Part shown: piece by piece, positions 8,840 to 17,365 of the stretch | How the letters are laid out: each line of letters starts with the position of its first letter | Numbering within the stretch: the stretch's first letter is position 1 | NCBI RefSeq assembly: GCF_902493135.1 | Contig: NZ_CABUOD010000008.1 | Coordinates: 73,321 to 137,320, forward strand | Source: an uncultured Parabacteroides sp. | GTDB lineage: Bacteria > Bacteroidota > Bacteroidia > Bacteroidales > Tannerellaceae | Direction: 5' to 3' | DNA length: 64,000 nt | Program-made: the position numbers and the translations under genes | The notes under the pieces: generated by a model | Told to the model about the DNA's origin: nothing | Databases searched by the model: none | What the model saw: the letters and a program-made list of their open reading frames with translations, nothing else

Positions 8840-10150
8840 ATGACAAATAATGAAATAGTCGCCCGTGCGCTTGCCAATACCGGCATTGCCGCTCTGAACG
8901 AGATGCAGCAGGCGGTACTGGATGCCGGGACGACAAAAGACATGGTGCTGCTCAGTCCGACAGGATCGGGCAAGACGCTGGCTTTCCTTTTGCCTTTGCT
9001 GACGACGTTGACGGATGAGGACAAAAAGATACAGGCCGTGATCATCGCTCCTTCCCGTGAGCTGGCCTTGCAGATCGAAACGGTATTCCGTTCGTTGGGA
9101 GCCGGATATAAGGTGAATTGTTGCTACGGAGGGCATCCCATCCGCACGGAGAAGAAGAGTCTCGAACATCCGCCGACGGTCCTGATCGGCACGCCGGGAC
9201 GTATCGTCGACCACCTGGAACGGGGAAATATCGACCTGGACAGTGTGCGTACGCTGATCCTCGATGAGTTTGACAAATCGCTCGAACTGGGTTTCCTCGC
9301 TGAAATGAAGGAGATCTTAGCACATCTCCCCGGCGTGCGCCGCCGGGTACTGACTTCGGCAACGGCAGCAGTCGATATTCCTGCTTTCACCGGGATCACG
9401 GCTCCGGTGCGGTTGTCGTTCCTGAAGGATGTGAAGGAGTCGAAGGGACTGACGTTGCGTGTGGTCAAGTCTCCCGTTAAGGACAAGCTGGAAACCTTGT
9501 ACAAGCTTTTAGGCGAACTGAATGGCGGTTCTGCCCTTATCTTCTGCAATTACCGGGAGACGGTGGAACGGGTGAGCGACTACCTGACCGAAATGGGGGT
9601 GGATAACGAATACTTCCACGGGGGAATGGAGCAGCCGGAACGCGAACGCGCCTTGTCGCATTTCCGCAACGGAAGTGCTACCGTATTTATCTCTACCGAT
9701 TTGGCCTCCCGCGGTCTCGATATTCCGGAAGTGAAGAACGTGATCCATTACCATCTTCCTGTGAGCGAAGAGGCGTATGTGCATCGTAACGGACGTACGG
9801 CCCGTATGAACGCGGAAGGGGTCGCCTACCTGATATTGAATGCGGAAGAGACGGTTCCCGAATACATCACCCGCGAGCCGGACGAGTTTTTCCTGCCGGA
9901 GGTGGCGAAGAAGCCCGTGTGTTCCGAATGGGTGACGCTGACGATCAACCGGGGGAAACGGGACAAACTGAGCAAGAAAGACGTGGTCGGTTTCCTCTTC
10001 CGCAAAGGCGGACTTGAAAAGGAGGATTTAGGCATTGTCGAGGTAAAGGAAAGTTGCGCTTTCGCAGCTGTCAAGCGGGACAAACTTTCCGGGCTGCTGG
10101 ATCGCATCCGGGATGAAAAGATAAAGAACATGAAAGCTAAGTTTATATGA
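8840..10150 (+). CDS. DEAD-box RNA helicase with DbpA-like C-terminal domain
   Basis: ATP-dependent RNA helicase of 436 residues. Motifs in order: Q-like NEMQQAVL, motif I SPTGSGKT, Ia PSRELALQ, Ib GTPGRI, motif II written DEFD instead of DEAD (LILDEFDKSLELGF), SATAA for SAT, IV ALIFCNY, V STDLASRGLDI and VI HRNGRTAR. The last 75 residues resemble the DbpA RNA-binding domain, which recognises 23S rRNA hairpin 92 in DbpA proteins, so a ribosome-assembly role is likely. The stop overlaps the start of the deaminase gene by four bases. Confidence 0.92.
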   Translation: MTNNEIVARALANTGIAALNEMQQAVLDAGTTKDMVLLSPTGSGKTLAFLLPLLTTLTDEDKKIQAVIIAPSRELALQIETVFRSLGAGYKVNCCYGGHPIRTEKKSLEHPPTVLIGTPGRIVDHLERGNIDLDSVRTLILDEFDKSLELGFLAEMKEILAHLPGVRRRVLTSATAAVDIPAFTGITAPVRLSFLKDVKESKGLTLRVVKSPVKDKLETLYKLLGELNGGSALIFCNYRETVERVSDYLTEMGVDNEYFHGGMEQPERERALSHFRNGSATVFISTDLASRGLDIPEVKNVIHYHLPVSEEAYVHRNGRTARMNAEGVAYLILNAEETVPEYITREPDEFFLPEVAKKPVCSEWVTLTINRGKRDKLSKKDVVGFLFRKGGLEKEDLGIVEVKESCAFAAVKRDKLSGLLDRIRDEKIKNMKAKFI

Positions 10151-11409
10151 GCCTGTTGATAAAAGGCGTCTTGTTGGATGACGCCGTGAAAGATGTCTAT
10201 ATCGAAGGAAACAAGATCAGGCAAATCGGCACGGACTTACAAGTACCGGCGGATCAGGTGATCGACGGAAAGCGCAAAGCTCTGATACCGGGCTTCGTGA
10301 ATGCACATACCCATGCGGCTATGACGCTTTTCCGCGGTTTTGGAGATGATATGCCGTTGATGCCCTGGCTGGAACAGAAGATCTGGCCGAATGAGGACAA
10401 GCTGACATACGAAGATATGTATTGGGGAACAAAACTGGCCTGCCTTGAAATGATCAAAAGCGGGACGACGACATTCTCCGACATGTATCATCAATACGAG
10501 GCGACTGCCGATGCGGTGGAAGAGATGGGCCTGCGTGCGTTGGTGGCAGGCGCCTGCTTCGACGGCTTCAATCCGAAGTTGGCGGAACGTTGTAAGCGCG
10601 AGAATGAAAAGTTGATGGCGGAAGTGGTCGGGAATTACAGTGACAGGATACGGTATGCCGCCGGTCCTCATGCCATCTATACGGTTTCCGGCGAACTGCT
10701 GCAATGGATACATCGTTTTGCCGCGGAGCATGATGCCCCTGTCCATCTGCATTTGGCTGAGACGGAAGGGGAGGTACGAGACTCGGTTAAAAAGTTCGGG
10801 CTGACGCCCGTGCGTTACCTGAATAAGTTGGGAGTGCTGTCTCCACGCCTGATCATCGCGCACGGCATTTATGTCGATGACGATGAAATCCGCATGCTGG
10901 CGGATCACGGGGTGAAAGTGGTGCATAATCCCGCATCCAATATGAAGTTAGCTTCCGGCATCCGGTTCAAGTTCTGCGAGATGCGGAAAGCCGGTGTGAC
11001 CGTAGCTTTAGGGACTGACGGCTGTTCTTCTTCCAACAATCTGGATATGGTCGAGGCGATGAAGCTCGCTTCGCTTTTAGGCAAGGCCTGGCGGAAAGAC
11101 CCGGAGGCGATTCCTGCCGGTGATATCTTCCATGCCGCGACAGAAGCCGGCGCTTCGGCTATCGGGCTGAAAGCCGGACGGATTGCCGAAGGATATCTGG
11201 CGGATCTCTGCCTGGTGGATTTGAATATCCCGGCTTTTACCCCGAATCATAACTTTGTCTCCAACCTGGTGTATGCAGCGAACGGCAGTTGCATCGATAC
11301 CGTTATCTGTGACGGTAAAATCCTGATGCAGGATAAAAAGGTTCCGGGCGAGGACGAGATTATGGAGCGGACAGCCGAGCTTGCCTATAAGCTGGTGAGA
11401 GAACCGTAG
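10147..11409 (+). CDS. mtaD: 5-methylthioadenosine/S-adenosylhomocysteine deaminase-like amidohydrolase
   Basis: A metal-dependent amidohydrolase of 420 residues. The metal-binding HTH appears in VNAHTHAAMTLFRGFGDD near residue 55, the adenine-site segment in MPLMPWL, then VHLHLAETEGE, IIAHGIYV and the catalytic Asp in LGTDGCSSSNNLDM. The pattern fits deaminases of methylthioadenosine and S-adenosylhomocysteine, which make the inosine products. The next gene is a purine nucleoside phosphorylase, which would split such inosine products, so the two probably form a purine salvage step. It is coupled by ATGA overlap to the helicase gene. Confidence 0.87.
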   Translation: MSLLIKGVLLDDAVKDVYIEGNKIRQIGTDLQVPADQVIDGKRKALIPGFVNAHTHAAMTLFRGFGDDMPLMPWLEQKIWPNEDKLTYEDMYWGTKLACLEMIKSGTTTFSDMYHQYEATADAVEEMGLRALVAGACFDGFNPKLAERCKRENEKLMAEVVGNYSDRIRYAAGPHAIYTVSGELLQWIHRFAAEHDAPVHLHLAETEGEVRDSVKKFGLTPVRYLNKLGVLSPRLIIAHGIYVDDDEIRMLADHGVKVVHNPASNMKLASGIRFKFCEMRKAGVTVALGTDGCSSSNNLDMVEAMKLASLLGKAWRKDPEAIPAGDIFHAATEAGASAIGLKAGRIAEGYLADLCLVDLNIPAFTPNHNFVSNLVYAANGSCIDTVICDGKILMQDKKVPGEDEIMERTAELAYKLVREP

Positions 11410-11411
11410 GT

Positions 11412-11497
11412 GAGGAAACAAAAGTTTCCTCGGCATGAAACAAAAGTTTCCTCGGCATGAAACAAAAGTTTCCTCGGCATGAAACAAAAGTTTCCTC
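11412..11497. repeat. Four tandem 22-bp palindromic repeats
   Basis: The unit GAAACAAAAGTTTCCTCGGC plus AT repeats at 11415, 11437, 11459 and 11481, the last one incomplete. Every unit holds GAAAC-AAAA-GTTTC, and the first has perfect 8-bp arms (11412-11419 and 11424-11431). It starts three bases after the deaminase stop and ends 42 bp before the next gene. It may act as an RNA hairpin array, terminator or repeat element. Confidence 0.9.
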
Positions 11498-11539
11498 AAA
11501 GGGAACCTATTCTTTTATCTGTATGAACAATTAATTTGA

Positions 11540-12370
11540 ATGTATATGAATACAAATGACAATACGATTTATCGGGAAGCGGCCGGTTACCTGTCGTCCC
11601 GTATTACCGGTCATCCGGAAACCGCTATTATCTTAGGTAGCGGCTTGGGCTCTCTCGCCGACCAGATCGAGGATGCCGTGGTTATTCCTTACGCTGAGAT
11701 CCCGCATTTCATGCATTCGACGGCCGCAGGACATAAAGGTAACTTCATCTGTGGCAGGTTAGGAGGAAAACAGGTGCTTGCCATGCAGGGGCGTTTCCAT
11801 TATTATGAGGGTTATACGATGCGGCAAGTGACGTTCCCGGTCCGGGTGATGAAGCTGTTGGGGGTTAAGAACCTGTTGGTTTCCAATGCGGCTGGCGGTA
11901 TCAACACGAGTTTTAAAATCGGTGACCTGATGATCATACGCGATCACATCAATATGATGCCTAATCCGTTGATCGGCCCCAATGACGAACAGTTCGGAAC
12001 TCGTTTCCCGGATATGACGCGGGCGTATGACCGGGAGTTTATCCGCCTTGTCGAAGAAATTGCCGCGTCCCACGGTATCTCGTTGAAGAAAGGCGTATAT
12101 GTCGGACTGACAGGCCCCTCTTTCGAGACGCCGGCAGAGTATGCTTTCTACGGAAGGGTAGGAGGCGATGCGATCGGAATGAGTACGGTTCCGGAGGTGA
12201 TCGTGGCCCGTCATGCCGGCCTGCGTGTATTCGGTATGTCCGTGATTACGAATGAAGGCTATCATTTTGCCGATGATTTCGTCAATGACGGCGCCGATGT
12301 GATTGTCGCCGCCAATCAAGCGGCTGCGGTCATGACCGTCCTTTTCAGGGAATTGGTTGCCAAGATATAA
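11540..12370 (+). CDS. Purine nucleoside phosphorylase
   Basis: A cytoplasmic class I (PNP/MTAP type) phosphorylase of about 276 residues that cleaves purine nucleosides with phosphate. Seen: phosphate-binding ILGSGLGSLAD near residue 33, GRFHYYEGY, NAAGGINTSFKIGDLMIIRD, the substrate segment GLTGPSFETPAEY, GGDAIGMSTVPEV and the base-binding NEGYHF. Two start codons are possible (11540 and 11546); both follow a run of repeats. It lies after the MTA/SAH deaminase gene, consistent with purine salvage. Confidence 0.94.
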   Translation: MYMNTNDNTIYREAAGYLSSRITGHPETAIILGSGLGSLADQIEDAVVIPYAEIPHFMHSTAAGHKGNFICGRLGGKQVLAMQGRFHYYEGYTMRQVTFPVRVMKLLGVKNLLVSNAAGGINTSFKIGDLMIIRDHINMMPNPLIGPNDEQFGTRFPDMTRAYDREFIRLVEEIAASHGISLKKGVYVGLTGPSFETPAEYAFYGRVGGDAIGMSTVPEVIVARHAGLRVFGMSVITNEGYHFADDFVNDGADVIVAANQAAAVMTVLFRELVAKI

Positions 12371-12381
12371 CTTTTGTCGAT

Positions 12382-13170
12382 ATGAAAACATTTGTAATAG
12401 CAGGATGCGGACGGCTTGCCGGAATCGTTTCGGAAGCTGTCGTCAAAGGGTTGTTGCCCGAATATGAGTTGGTGGGAGTCTATTCGCGTACGGTAGCCAA
12501 GGCGGAACGTATTGCCGGCCGGATGGCAGAGGCAGGGAAAAGCTGTGCCCTCTGTACTACGGCGGATGAGCTGCTGGCCTTGAAACCTGATATACTGGTG
12601 GAGACGGCTTCTCCGGCCGCTCTTCGGGAGTTCGCCGTTCCGGCGTTGAAGAACGGGACTTCCATCGTGACCCTTTCGATCGGGGCGCTGGCCGATGAAG
12701 CGTTTTACCGGGAAGTATGCGAAACGGCCAAGGAGAACGGGACACGTATCTATATCGCTTCGGGAGCTACCGGAGGGTTCGATGTCTTGCGCACAGCAGC
12801 CTTGATGGGGAAGGCGACTGCCCGTTTCTACAATGAAAAGGGACCTGATGCCTTAAAAGGAACACCGGTCTATGAGGAGGCTTTGCAGAAAGGACAGAAA
12901 GTCGTGTTTACCGGCAATGCGGTGGAAGCCATCCGCCTGTTCCCTACTAAAGTGAATGTCACGGTAGCCGCCTCACGCGCCTCTGTCGGCCCGGAAGCCA
13001 TGCAGGTGACCATACAGTCGACTCCCGGATTTAAGGGGGATACCCAGCGGGTGGAGATAAGGAACGACCAGGTGCATGCCGTCGTGGATGTGTATAGTGC
13101 GACGGCCGAGATAGCAGGATGGTCGGTCGTGAACACCCTGCTGAACATTGTCTCACCCGTTGTATTCTGA
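12382..13170 (+). CDS. L-aspartate dehydrogenase-like protein
   Basis: A 262-residue NAD(P)-dependent dehydrogenase of the NadX type. The N-terminal Rossmann fold has IAGCGRLAG at residues 6-14; LVETASPAALREF and VTLSIGALAD follow; the second domain has IASGATGGFDVLRTA, the substrate-binding signature of aspartate dehydrogenase, and FPTKVNVTVAAS with the catalytic region. Such enzymes make iminoaspartate for NAD synthesis or deaminate aspartate. It begins 12 bp after the phosphorylase stop, so it is probably in the same operon, and its end overlaps the convergent gene by 18 bp. Confidence 0.85.
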   Translation: MKTFVIAGCGRLAGIVSEAVVKGLLPEYELVGVYSRTVAKAERIAGRMAEAGKSCALCTTADELLALKPDILVETASPAALREFAVPALKNGTSIVTLSIGALADEAFYREVCETAKENGTRIYIASGATGGFDVLRTAALMGKATARFYNEKGPDALKGTPVYEEALQKGQKVVFTGNAVEAIRLFPTKVNVTVAASRASVGPEAMQVTIQSTPGFKGDTQRVEIRNDQVHAVVDVYSATAEIAGWSVVNTLLNIVSPVVF

Positions 13171-14037
13171 GAGATTGGCCAGCACCTTTTCGCTCAGGCG
13201 GTCGAATGCCTGGCGGGTGCGGCCTGTCGAGGTCTGCACGCATCGTACATGCGTATGCTCCAAAAGATGGGTGCCGCCCAAGGCGCCGACGGTATCGCAA
13301 AAACAAAGGTTATTGCCCGATAGCCATTTGACGAACGGCTCCTCGTCCCAGGCGGGAGACAGTCCTGTGTTGAACAGTATCTTTTTATTACCCAGCTTCC
13401 GGAATTCGGCCTCGTGCAGCAGGACGGTGTTTTTGTTCAGGCAGCAAAACAGGGCTTCGCTTTGTGCGAGCAGTTCGTCCAAAGGAAGGAAACGATATCC
13501 CTTCTCACGTGCCCAATCCTTTTCTGTGCGGGCAAAATAAGATATTTCCGCACCGAAGAAACGGAGCGCGTCGGCGATCATGCCGCCCGACTTGCCCAAG
13601 CCGATGATACCGGCTTTCAACCCGGTGATTTCGCGGACTTCGCCATCCCAGGCCGGCCCGTCAAACCCGTGAAAGCAGCGTACCAGCTCGCTTATGACAT
13701 ATTCGACTACTCCTTCGTCTCCATAATCCCGGATGCCTGTGACCGTGATACCGTGCCCGTTGGCATACATGATATCGACGTTGGCGCTTTCCGGTGAGTA
13801 AAGCGAACAGCACATACCGATGTATTTGATATTAGGGCATCTTTCCATTACCTCGCGGCGGATACTCGAAGTGTAACTCAGCAGCACCGCATCGGCATTG
13901 CCGATGCGACGGACGATCTCCTCGTCATCCGCCGGAATATCAGGGTACATCACTACTTCATTTGCAAACGAGTGCAATGCTTTTTCTGCCGAAGGGATCA
14001 AACTGACCGGCTCTATCGCAACTATTTTACTAAACAT
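13153..14037 (-). CDS. D-isomer-specific 2-hydroxyacid dehydrogenase family protein
   Basis: A 294-residue NAD(P)-dependent oxidoreductase. The catalytic domain shows NADAVLLSYTSSI and the cofactor domain shows GLKAGIIGLGKSGGMIADAL near residue 139 (GxGxxG). The usual catalytic Arg/Glu/His triad is only partly recognisable; the end (GALGGTHLLEHTHVRC) carries candidate histidines. Slightly shorter than the usual 310-330. Substrate unknown. It is transcribed toward the aspartate dehydrogenase-like gene. Confidence 0.75.
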   Translation of the reverse strand: MFSKIVAIEPVSLIPSAEKALHSFANEVVMYPDIPADDEEIVRRIGNADAVLLSYTSSIRREVMERCPNIKYIGMCCSLYSPESANVDIMYANGHGITVTGIRDYGDEGVVEYVISELVRCFHGFDGPAWDGEVREITGLKAGIIGLGKSGGMIADALRFFGAEISYFARTEKDWAREKGYRFLPLDELLAQSEALFCCLNKNTVLLHEAEFRKLGNKKILFNTGLSPAWDEEPFVKWLSGNNLCFCDTVGALGGTHLLEHTHVRCVQTSTGRTRQAFDRLSEKVLANLSEYNG

Positions 14038-14069
14038 GACAAATTATTCTTTTTGAAAATATGAAGAAA

Positions 14070-14104
14070 CAAAGATACGTTTTTTTGTAAAGTTTCTATC
14101 TTTG
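14070..14104. promoter_or_regulatory. Divergent -7 boxes
   Basis: TATCTTTG on the minus strand (14077-14070) fits the dehydrogenase gene, and TATCTTTG on the plus strand (14097-14104) fits the SGNH hydrolase gene. Neither has a clear TTTG at the standard distance. Confidence 0.5.
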
Positions 14105-14147
14105 TATTCAATTCAATCAATGTAATAAAATAAACTTATTTCTACCC

Positions 14148-14918
14148 ATGAAGAATTCCAGAAGAGACTTCCTTAAAAAGGGAATGTTGGCAGGGGTCGG
14201 CGCCCTGATGATCCCGGAGATCGCAAAAGCCGCTGTAAAGGAAAATACATCCGTGCATGCTCCGAAGATTAATCTGAAAAAAGATTGTGTGATCCTGTTC
14301 CAGGGAGATTCCATCACGGACTGCGGCCGCGACAAGAATAGTAACCGTTGCAATACGATGGAACAGTTCGGTAGCGGCTATGTGCTCTTTACCGCTACGC
14401 AGTTGTTGGAAAGGAAAGCGGCGTTGCAGCCAAAGGTTTACAATCGCGGTATCAGTGGTAATAAGGTCTATCAGCTTCGTGAACGCTGGGAGATCGACTG
14501 CCTGGCTTTTCAACCGGATGTCCTGAGTATCCTGATCGGTGTGAATGATTATTGGCATACGTTGACGCATGGTTATAAAGGAACGGTCGAGACATACGAA
14601 AACGATCTGCGTGCCTTGTTGAAGTATACGAAAGAGAAACTCCCGAATACGCAAATAGTCCTTTGCGAACCTTTCACTTTGCGTGACGGGGCGGCTATAG
14701 AAGATTCCAAATGGTATCCGATGTTCGATGAATTCCGCAAGTCCGCCCGTAAACTGTCGGAGGAATTCAATACCGTATTCGTGCCCTTCCAGTCAGGATT
14801 CGATGCTGCGGTGAAGCTGGCTCCGGCACGTTATTGGTCGAATGACGGTGTACATCCCGATTTGCCCGGTCGCCAGTTGATGGCAAACATGTGGATGGAA
14901 GCGACTGGATTAAAGTAA
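14148..14918 (+). CDS. Tat-exported SGNH/GDSL hydrolase
   Basis: A 256-residue esterase. The N-terminus has a twin-arginine signal (NSRRDFLKKG, hydrophobic stretch to EIAKAA), so it is exported folded. SGNH blocks are visible: FQGDSITDCGRD (nucleophile Ser, near residue 54), NRGISGNK, LIGVNDYW and the catalytic pair in NDGVHPDLPG. Such enzymes often deacetylate xylan, rhamnogalacturonan or other glycans. It stands alone with its own promoter and is followed by a tRNA cluster. Confidence 0.9.
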   Translation: MKNSRRDFLKKGMLAGVGALMIPEIAKAAVKENTSVHAPKINLKKDCVILFQGDSITDCGRDKNSNRCNTMEQFGSGYVLFTATQLLERKAALQPKVYNRGISGNKVYQLRERWEIDCLAFQPDVLSILIGVNDYWHTLTHGYKGTVETYENDLRALLKYTKEKLPNTQIVLCEPFTLRDGAAIEDSKWYPMFDEFRKSARKLSEEFNTVFVPFQSGFDAAVKLAPARYWSNDGVHPDLPGRQLMANMWMEATGLK

Positions 14919-14976
14919 GATATGATTTTGGGCGGGTGCAGACTGTAAAAATAGAGCAAAAAAAGTGCAGTCAGGT

Positions 14977-15007
14977 TTTGGAAAATAAAAAAATACCTCT
15001 ATCTTTG
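14977..15007 (+). promoter_or_regulatory. Promoter of the tRNA cluster
   Basis: TTTG at 14977-14980, a 19-bp spacer and TATCTTTG at 15000-15007 form a strong Bacteroidetes promoter 11 bp before the first tRNA. Confidence 0.8.
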
Positions 15008-15018
15008 CACCCGTTATC

Positions 15019-15094
15019 GCGGAAGTAGCTCAGTTGGTAGAGCATAACCTTGCCAAGGTTAGGGTCGCGGGTTCGAGTCCCGTCTTCCGCTCCA
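15019..15094 (+). tRNA. tRNA-Gly (GCC)
   Basis: The acceptor stem pairs 15019-15025 with 15084-15090, and CCA is encoded at 15092-15094. The anticodon stem 15045-15049/15057-15061 encloses the loop with anticodon GCC at 15052-15054. The T arm has the GGTTCGAGTCCC motif. Confidence 0.97.
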
Positions 15095-15146
15095 ATCGGT
15101 AACAGAAGGCGGTATGAGGCCGCTTTTTTTAATGTACTGAAGAAAG

Positions 15147-15228
15147 GCCCAGGTGGCGGAATTGGTAGACGCGCACGTTTCAGGTGCGTGTGTCGAGAGG
15201 CATGCAGGTTCGAGTCCTGTTCTGGGCA
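15147..15228 (+). tRNA. tRNA-Leu (CAG)
   Basis: The acceptor stem is 15147-15153 with 15221-15227 (one G-U pair); a long variable arm (class II) follows the anticodon stem. The anticodon CAG is at 15181-15183 in loop TTCAGGT. Only CC, not CCA, is encoded after the discriminator A. Confidence 0.95.
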
Positions 15229-15237
15229 CCCTTTCTC

Positions 15238-15321
15238 GCGCAGGTGGTGGAATTGGTAGACACGCTACTTTGAGGGGGTAGTGCCGGTTACGGCGTGTGA
15301 GTTCAAGTCTCATCCTGCGTA
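15238..15321 (+). tRNA. tRNA-Leu (GAG)
   Basis: The acceptor stem is 15238-15244 with 15314-15320 (first pair G-U). The anticodon stem is 15265-15269/15277-15281, with anticodon GAG at 15272-15274, and a long variable arm is present. It lies nine bases after tRNA-Leu (CAG), in the same transcript. Confidence 0.95.
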
Positions 15322-15326
15322 CACAG

Positions 15327-15378
15327 ATAGTCCATATAGTTAGTTTCAAAAGCTGATTATATGGACTATTTTGTTTTT
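15327..15378 (+). terminator. Terminator of the tRNA operon
   Basis: A perfect 12-bp stem (15327-15338 with 15358-15369) with a 19-nt loop is followed by TTTTGTTTTTG, directly after the last tRNA. Confidence 0.85.
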
Positions 15379-15644
15379 GTACTCTTCTCATATTCCTGTC
15401 CGGGGATGTCCATTGCTATGGAATCCATGTTTTACTGGAATAAAAAACCTCATCCGCATTCACATGTAGATGAGGTTGTTCCAAATCAGTTTATATGAAA
15501 ACAAACTGAAGTTGACTAATACCTTAAACTTAGGAATAGTTTGTTTAATTAATGTGAGTTCTACACTGTAGAACCGTTTCTGCAAATTTATATATCTTTT
15601 TGTTATTATACAAGCTGTGCCCGTCTGAGATCAATAAAAAATGA
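15379..15644. other. Noncoding spacer between tRNA operon and permease gene
   Basis: I see no gene. A hairpin with 9-bp arms at 15446-15454 and 15469-15477 has its T-tract on the minus strand, so it would stop leftward transcription from the permease gene. A second small hairpin (GTTCTAC-ACT-GTAGAAC, 15558-15574) lies nearer the permease stop. Confidence 0.6.
15446..15477 (-). terminator. Probable terminator of the permease gene
   Basis: Perfect 9-bp arms with a 14-nt loop are followed on the minus strand by TTTTTATT. It lies about 170 bp beyond the permease stop, so the mRNA would have a long 3' tail. Confidence 0.65.
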
Positions 15645-17300
15645 TTAAAAAACTTTAGTCGTTTGCTTCCATATCCGGACCATATAAAAGGCCAGATGCG
15701 TAAAGGCGAAAACAAAAGAGAGGATCAGCAGGACTTTACTTTCTTCCCAACCGACGGTTTGCTGATGCCAAAGTCCTGTGATCACACAAAGGATGGCAAG
15801 GACGATCCCGATCATATTCAGCGCCAGATGACCGCGGCGGTTGGCCTGATTGTATTCTAACTTGCTGTGCTTGATGCCGTAGCCTGCATAAATATCCAGC
15901 CCGATCAACATCCACAGCACCAGTCGTATCCAAGTGTCGGCAGGTAAGAAAAGCATCATGCACAGGCAAGTGATGATTCCGGCCACCGGAACGAACGGGA
16001 CGAGCGGGGTTTTGAAAGCGCGATGTACATCGGGCATTGTCTTCCTGACCACAAGCACACCGGCACAAACCAGCGTAAAGGCGAAAAGGGTTCCGATACT
16101 GGTCATTTCGCCTGCCAGGCGTGCCGGAACGAAAGCTGCCAGCAGACCGACAAGCACCATGAACAACAGGTTGCTACGGGCGGGTGTCCTGAACTTTTCG
16201 TTGATATGCGAAAAGAACGGAGGCAACAACCCGTCGTGGCTCATGCTGAGGAAAACGCGGCTCTGCCCTAACAGCGTCACCATGATGACTGAGCAGTATC
16301 CGAATAGGATGGCAAGGACGATTGCCTTATTCATCCAAGGGTAATCCGGATGAAGCACGCCCGAAGCATCTGCTTCTCCCATGTGTTCGATCGCAATTGC
16401 CACGGGAGCGATTCCCTGTTGGCCGCCAAATTCGGAATAATGGGCTACGCCCGTCATGACGTGGGCGAACAACATATATAACAGGGTACATACGAGCAAT
16501 GAGACGAGTATTCCGATCGGCATGTCCCTTTTGGGGTTCTTGGCTTCCTGGGCTGCCGTACTGACTGCATCGAAACCTAAGAAAGCGAAGAATACGATGG
16601 CCGCTCCGCGCAGGACACCCGATAGCCCGTATTCGCCTAACGTGCCGGTGTTTGCCGGAATATAAGGCGTGTAGTTGTCCGTATTAATATATTTCCATCC
16701 TAAAAAGACGAATACCAGGACGACCGACACTTTCAGGAAGACGATGATCCCGTTAAAGATGGAACTTCCTTCCGTCCCGCGGATCAGGAAGACACTCATC
16801 AGGACAACGATCAGGAATGCCGGGATATTGACAATCCCGCCATCCCAGGGGCAGGCTGTGAAAGCGGTCGGCAGGTCGATTCCGAGCCCTTCTAAAAAGA
16901 CGACGAGATAACGGCTCCAACTGATGCTGACCGTCGTTGCGGCAACCGTATATTCTAAGACCAAATCCCACCCGATAATCCAGGCGATCAGTTCGCCCAT
17001 CGTCGCGTATGAGTATGTATAGGCGCTTCCGGCAACCGGAATCATCGAAGCAAACTCGGCATAACAAAGTCCGGCAAAGCAACATCCGATTGCAGCGATG
17101 GCAAATGAGAGTGTAATGGCCGGTCCTGTATATCCGGCGGCGACTGTTCCGGTTATGGAGAAAAGGCCGGCTCCGATAATGACCCCCACACCGAGTGCGA
17201 CCAGGCTCCAGGGACCTAATACCCGTTTTAATGATTTACTTCCCGTTTGATTGGCTTCGGCCTGCAAGGCCTCCAAAGGCTTTTTAATGAATAATCCCAT
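15645..17300 (-). CDS. APC-superfamily amino acid permease
   Basis: A 551-residue inner-membrane transporter with about 14 membrane segments. The start shows LGPWSLVALGVGVIIGAGLFSI, cut here to its core GVGVIIGAGLF, the unwound helix 1 that binds the amino acid backbone. PVAGSAYTYSYATMGE and FFAFLGFDAVSTAAQEAKNP are further conserved stretches. The arrangement and the cationic amino acid transporter-like C-terminal extension resemble the CAT/YfnA group. It is transcribed alone, from a promoter located just beyond the end of the SDR gene. Substrate specificity is not known. Confidence 0.92.
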   Translation of the reverse strand: MGLFIKKPLEALQAEANQTGSKSLKRVLGPWSLVALGVGVIIGAGLFSITGTVAAGYTGPAITLSFAIAAIGCCFAGLCYAEFASMIPVAGSAYTYSYATMGELIAWIIGWDLVLEYTVAATTVSISWSRYLVVFLEGLGIDLPTAFTACPWDGGIVNIPAFLIVVLMSVFLIRGTEGSSIFNGIIVFLKVSVVLVFVFLGWKYINTDNYTPYIPANTGTLGEYGLSGVLRGAAIVFFAFLGFDAVSTAAQEAKNPKRDMPIGILVSLLVCTLLYMLFAHVMTGVAHYSEFGGQQGIAPVAIAIEHMGEADASGVLHPDYPWMNKAIVLAILFGYCSVIMVTLLGQSRVFLSMSHDGLLPPFFSHINEKFRTPARSNLLFMVLVGLLAAFVPARLAGEMTSIGTLFAFTLVCAGVLVVRKTMPDVHRAFKTPLVPFVPVAGIITCLCMMLFLPADTWIRLVLWMLIGLDIYAGYGIKHSKLEYNQANRRGHLALNMIGIVLAILCVITGLWHQQTVGWEESKVLLILSFVFAFTHLAFYMVRIWKQTTKVF

Positions 17301-17331
17301 CGTCTATTTGTGCAAGTTTATAAATTCAGCA

Positions 17332-17363
17332 CAAAGGTAGGGATTGCCCGGATGATATACAAA
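17332..17363 (-). promoter_or_regulatory. Promoter of the permease gene
   Basis: On the minus strand TTTG (17363-17360), a 20-bp spacer and TACCTTTG (17339-17332) make a full consensus promoter. It begins three bases past the stop of the upstream SDR gene. Confidence 0.8.
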
Positions 17364-17365
17364 TG

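Noticed and set aside
8840..10150. DEFD instead of DEAD in the helicase as a sign of inactivity
   Set aside because: The key Asp-Glu and final Asp are kept, and all other motifs are intact, so activity is expected.
11412..11497. CRISPR-like short repeats
   Set aside because: The 22-bp units are directly adjacent without unique spacers, and no cas gene is present.
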